NCBI RefSeq assembly: GCF_022532105.1
Contig: NZ_CP092832.1
Coordinates: forward strand, 2,819,001 to 2,883,000
Origin: Flavobacterium sp. HJ-32-4
Lineage (GTDB): Bacteria > Bacteroidota > Bacteroidia > Flavobacteriales > Flavobacteriaceae
Direction of reading: 5' to 3'
Length of the DNA: 64,000 bases
Below, piece after piece: positions 62,452 through 64,000 of this stretch. The position numbers and the translations under genes are program-made. The notes beneath the pieces were generated by a model. That model was not told the DNA's origin, did no database searches, and saw only the letters and a program-made list of their open reading frames with translations. Every line of letters begins with the position of its first letter. Within the stretch, counting starts at the first letter, position 1.

Positions 62452-63465
62452 CTACCAATCCCGATCCGTGCCCCGTTGCGGACAACCCAAACAATTCACA
62501 TATAAATCGAACTGGTAGCCGATTGACAATTCGTATACGCCGCCCGTGCGTCCGATGCCGGTGGTGTTGAAGTCGTGGGAGAGCCCGAATTTGAAGTGCT
62601 CGTATTGGAGTCCGGCAAAGGCGTTTACCGATGTCAGGAAGGAGGCGTTGGTGGTTTTGGTAAACGGACTCGTTGCAAAGCTTACACCGAAAAAAAAGTC
62701 CTTGAAGAGGAGTTCGGCACCGAGATCCACCCGACTGAACTCGCCCTGTTTCATGATGTTGGCATTCAGGAGGAGGTCGGTTTCGTAGGGCAATATCGTC
62801 GCGTCGAGGTAGTCGGCTACTTTGAGGCGGTGTCCCATCGAGGCGGCAAAGAACATCTCAAGGGGCAGGTTGCCGCGTTGGGTAAGCGAAATATCGGGGC
62901 GGTTCAGGTGTTTTAGGGAGAGTCCGAACCAGGTCGTTTCGTTGTTGAGCAACATCGCGGCCGACAAATCGGCAAACCAGATCTTTTCCCGCGCGTCGAG
63001 TGCCGAGGGGTCGCTTGTGACCGGATTGATGGTGCCCGTACCGATGTTGAGTTGGTCCTGCAGGATGAGATCGTTGAAACCATACGATTTAAACCCGGCC
63101 CCTATCTCAACAGCCGGACGGAAATACCAGTCGTTCGACAACTGTACCCGATACGCATAGGCCGCGTTCAACTGCGTAAAGACATAGCCCGTGAAATTCT
63201 CACGGTGGTTCAGCACCGAAAGACCGACGCCGGACTGCATGCGGTCGATCCATTCCGAGCCATATACGAAATCCGTATCGACCCGCAAATTCAGGTCGGG
63301 CCATTGCGAACGGTGGATGAGTCCCAGGCTGCCCGTTTCAAGATAGCCCGTAAAGGCAGGGTTCAGGGTTTCGGGCACGAGGAAATACTGCGTAAAAATC
63401 GGATCCTGGGCCCGCAACTTGGGCAACAAGACAACACACATCGCGATTAGAAAAGCCTTCCTCAT
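62452..63465 (-). CDS. PorP/SprF-family type IX secretion membrane protein
   Basis: A 337-residue outer membrane protein with signal peptide ending PKLRAQ. The family hallmark DPIFTQYFLVPETLNPAFTGYL (about 19-41), the ITxVSSxR-like AYRVQLSNDWYFRPAVEIGAGFK and GLSLKHLNRPDISL are all present. PorP/SprF proteins anchor surface proteins secreted by T9SS and are needed for gliding adhesins. It follows the frameshifted T9SS type B gene by two bases on the same strand, the classical SprB/SprF-like pairing. Confidence 0.92.
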   Translation of the reverse strand: MRKAFLIAMCVVLLPKLRAQDPIFTQYFLVPETLNPAFTGYLETGSLGLIHRSQWPDLNLRVDTDFVYGSEWIDRMQSGVGLSVLNHRENFTGYVFTQLNAAYAYRVQLSNDWYFRPAVEIGAGFKSYGFNDLILQDQLNIGTGTINPVTSDPSALDAREKIWFADLSAAMLLNNETTWFGLSLKHLNRPDISLTQRGNLPLEMFFAASMGHRLKVADYLDATILPYETDLLLNANIMKQGEFSRVDLGAELLFKDFFFGVSFATSPFTKTTNASFLTSVNAFAGLQYEHFKFGLSHDFNTTGIGRTGGVYELSIGYQFDLYVNCLGCPQRGTDRDW

Positions 63466-63467
63466 GG

Positions 63468-64000
63468 TTATTTCAGCAAGACCAACGGTCCTTTTTCGGT
63501 TATGACGCCCCCGTAGAAGGTGGTGGCGGTGATTTTGTAGTAATAGTTGCCGTTCTCGGTCTCGAGGTCTTTCACTTCGCCGTTCCATCCTACGATGGTC
63601 GCGCCTTTTTCCTGGTAGATCTTCTCGCCCCAGGTGGTAAAGATTTCGAGTTGGATGGAGTCGAGTCCTTTGTAGACCGGCACAAAACGTGTCATTGAGT
63701 CCATCCCCATTCGGTGTAAAGGCATTCGGAATCATGAGTTCGTATCCTTTATCCACCAAAAAGGTCACAAAAGCCGTGTAGACACAGCCAAAAGGATAGG
63801 TGACGGTTTGCTTCACCACATACTCCGCTTCCCTGACATAGGTGTGTATGGGGTTTTCATCGGTTGAAAAACTGCCGTCACCGAAATCCCATGCAATCGA
63901 TTCCCAGTCACCCGTGGCCTGGTTGGTAAACTGTATCGGATCCTGTATGGAATAATACCCATAGGTTTGGTAGGCAATGGCATCCTGCGAGAAGCCGGCT
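63468..64000 (-). CDS. PKD and T9SS type B (gliding-motility C-terminal) protein, frameshifted, 5' end outside window
   Basis: Minus strand from base 64000 the frame reads a PKD domain (AWDFGDGSFSTDENPIHTY..VVKQTV) and then YELMIPNAFTPNGDGLNDT, the start of the CHU_C/type B sorting domain. In the A4 run at 63684-63687 (T4 on the coding strand) the frame breaks; skipping one T restores FVPVYKGLDSIQLEIFTTWGEKIYQ ... GPLVLLK with stop at 63468. Both halves clearly belong together. As in the gene at 29889, one extra T is the cause. It lies two bases upstream of porP/sprF. Confidence 0.88.

Overview
The window reads as a stretch of chromosome from a member of the Bacteroidota, most likely a Flavobacteriaceae (Flavobacterium-like) bacterium with GC content near one half. 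The evidence is a PorP/SprF protein beside a gliding-motility type C-terminal domain, a type IX secretion (T9SS) type A sorting tail, bacillithiol synthesis (BshB1), families typical of this phylum (DUF6452, DUF6048, DUF3667, DUF4199, DUF5362, Smr/DUF2027), and promoters of the Bacteroidota type, TTG-N19/20-TAnnTTTG, many only a few bases upstream of the start codon. I see no phage, insertion sequence, integron or CRISPR array. There is one tRNA (His) and no rRNA.

Layout. 1-3.2 kb: an Mla-type lipid transport locus (ATPase, MCE protein), then a POTRA/beta-barrel outer membrane protein. 3.4-10.4 kb: an SRPBCC protein overlapping a photolyase; YfcE-like phosphoesterase divergent from TruA; an ABC-B exporter; dihydrolipoyl dehydrogenase. 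10.5-20.6 kb: a flotillin-like SPFH protein, a lipoprotein GH13 amylase, a beta-barrel protein, cysteine desulfurase, a lipoprotein, an Smr protein, small membrane proteins, ornithine aminotransferase and an unusual histidine kinase. 20.7-26.9 kb: the RlmD-DUF6452-DUF6048 operon, dienelactone hydrolase, DUF3667 protein and M28 peptidase. 27-31.4 kb: tRNA-His, a thioesterase-isochorismate synthase-BshB1 operon, and a frameshifted beta-helix lipoprotein. 31.6-35.3 kb: PurL. 35.8-40.7 kb: a two-gene operon encoding a Pycsar-effector-like (PycTM) membrane protein and a giant outer membrane protein that joins a calcineurin-like phosphoesterase, a kinase-like domain and a beta-barrel. 41.5-49.4 kb: DUF2147, porin, PrmA-ClpS, two tandem GH16 glucanases, a YeeE/DUF6691 sulfur-transport pair, DUF4199 and a lipoprotein. 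49.7-55.6 kb: TcdA, TatD and DUF1684 hydrolase-type genes, an MFS transporter and DnaK. 56-61.4 kb: a small T9SS-tail protein translationally overlapped with a large beta-helix protein, then a run of small unknown genes ending in an RDD protein. 61.8-64 kb: an orphan immunity-like gene, then PorP/SprF and the frameshifted C-terminus of a T9SS type B / PKD protein that runs off the window.

Three things stand out. (1) The PycTM-like gene and the phosphoesterase/kinase-like/barrel gene lie one base apart; no cyclase is nearby, so this is not a classical Pycsar pair. (2) Almost every long intergenic gap is filled with tandem heptamers (or 8- and 11-mers) of many different sequences, plus larger 106- and 181-bp tandem units and a dispersed ~100-bp element present at 5.3 and 55.9 kb. 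These resemble short tandemly repeated repetitive (STRR) heptamers known from cyanobacteria. (3) Two surface-protein genes each carry one extra T in a T-run that breaks the frame; this may be true mutation, phase variation or sequence error.
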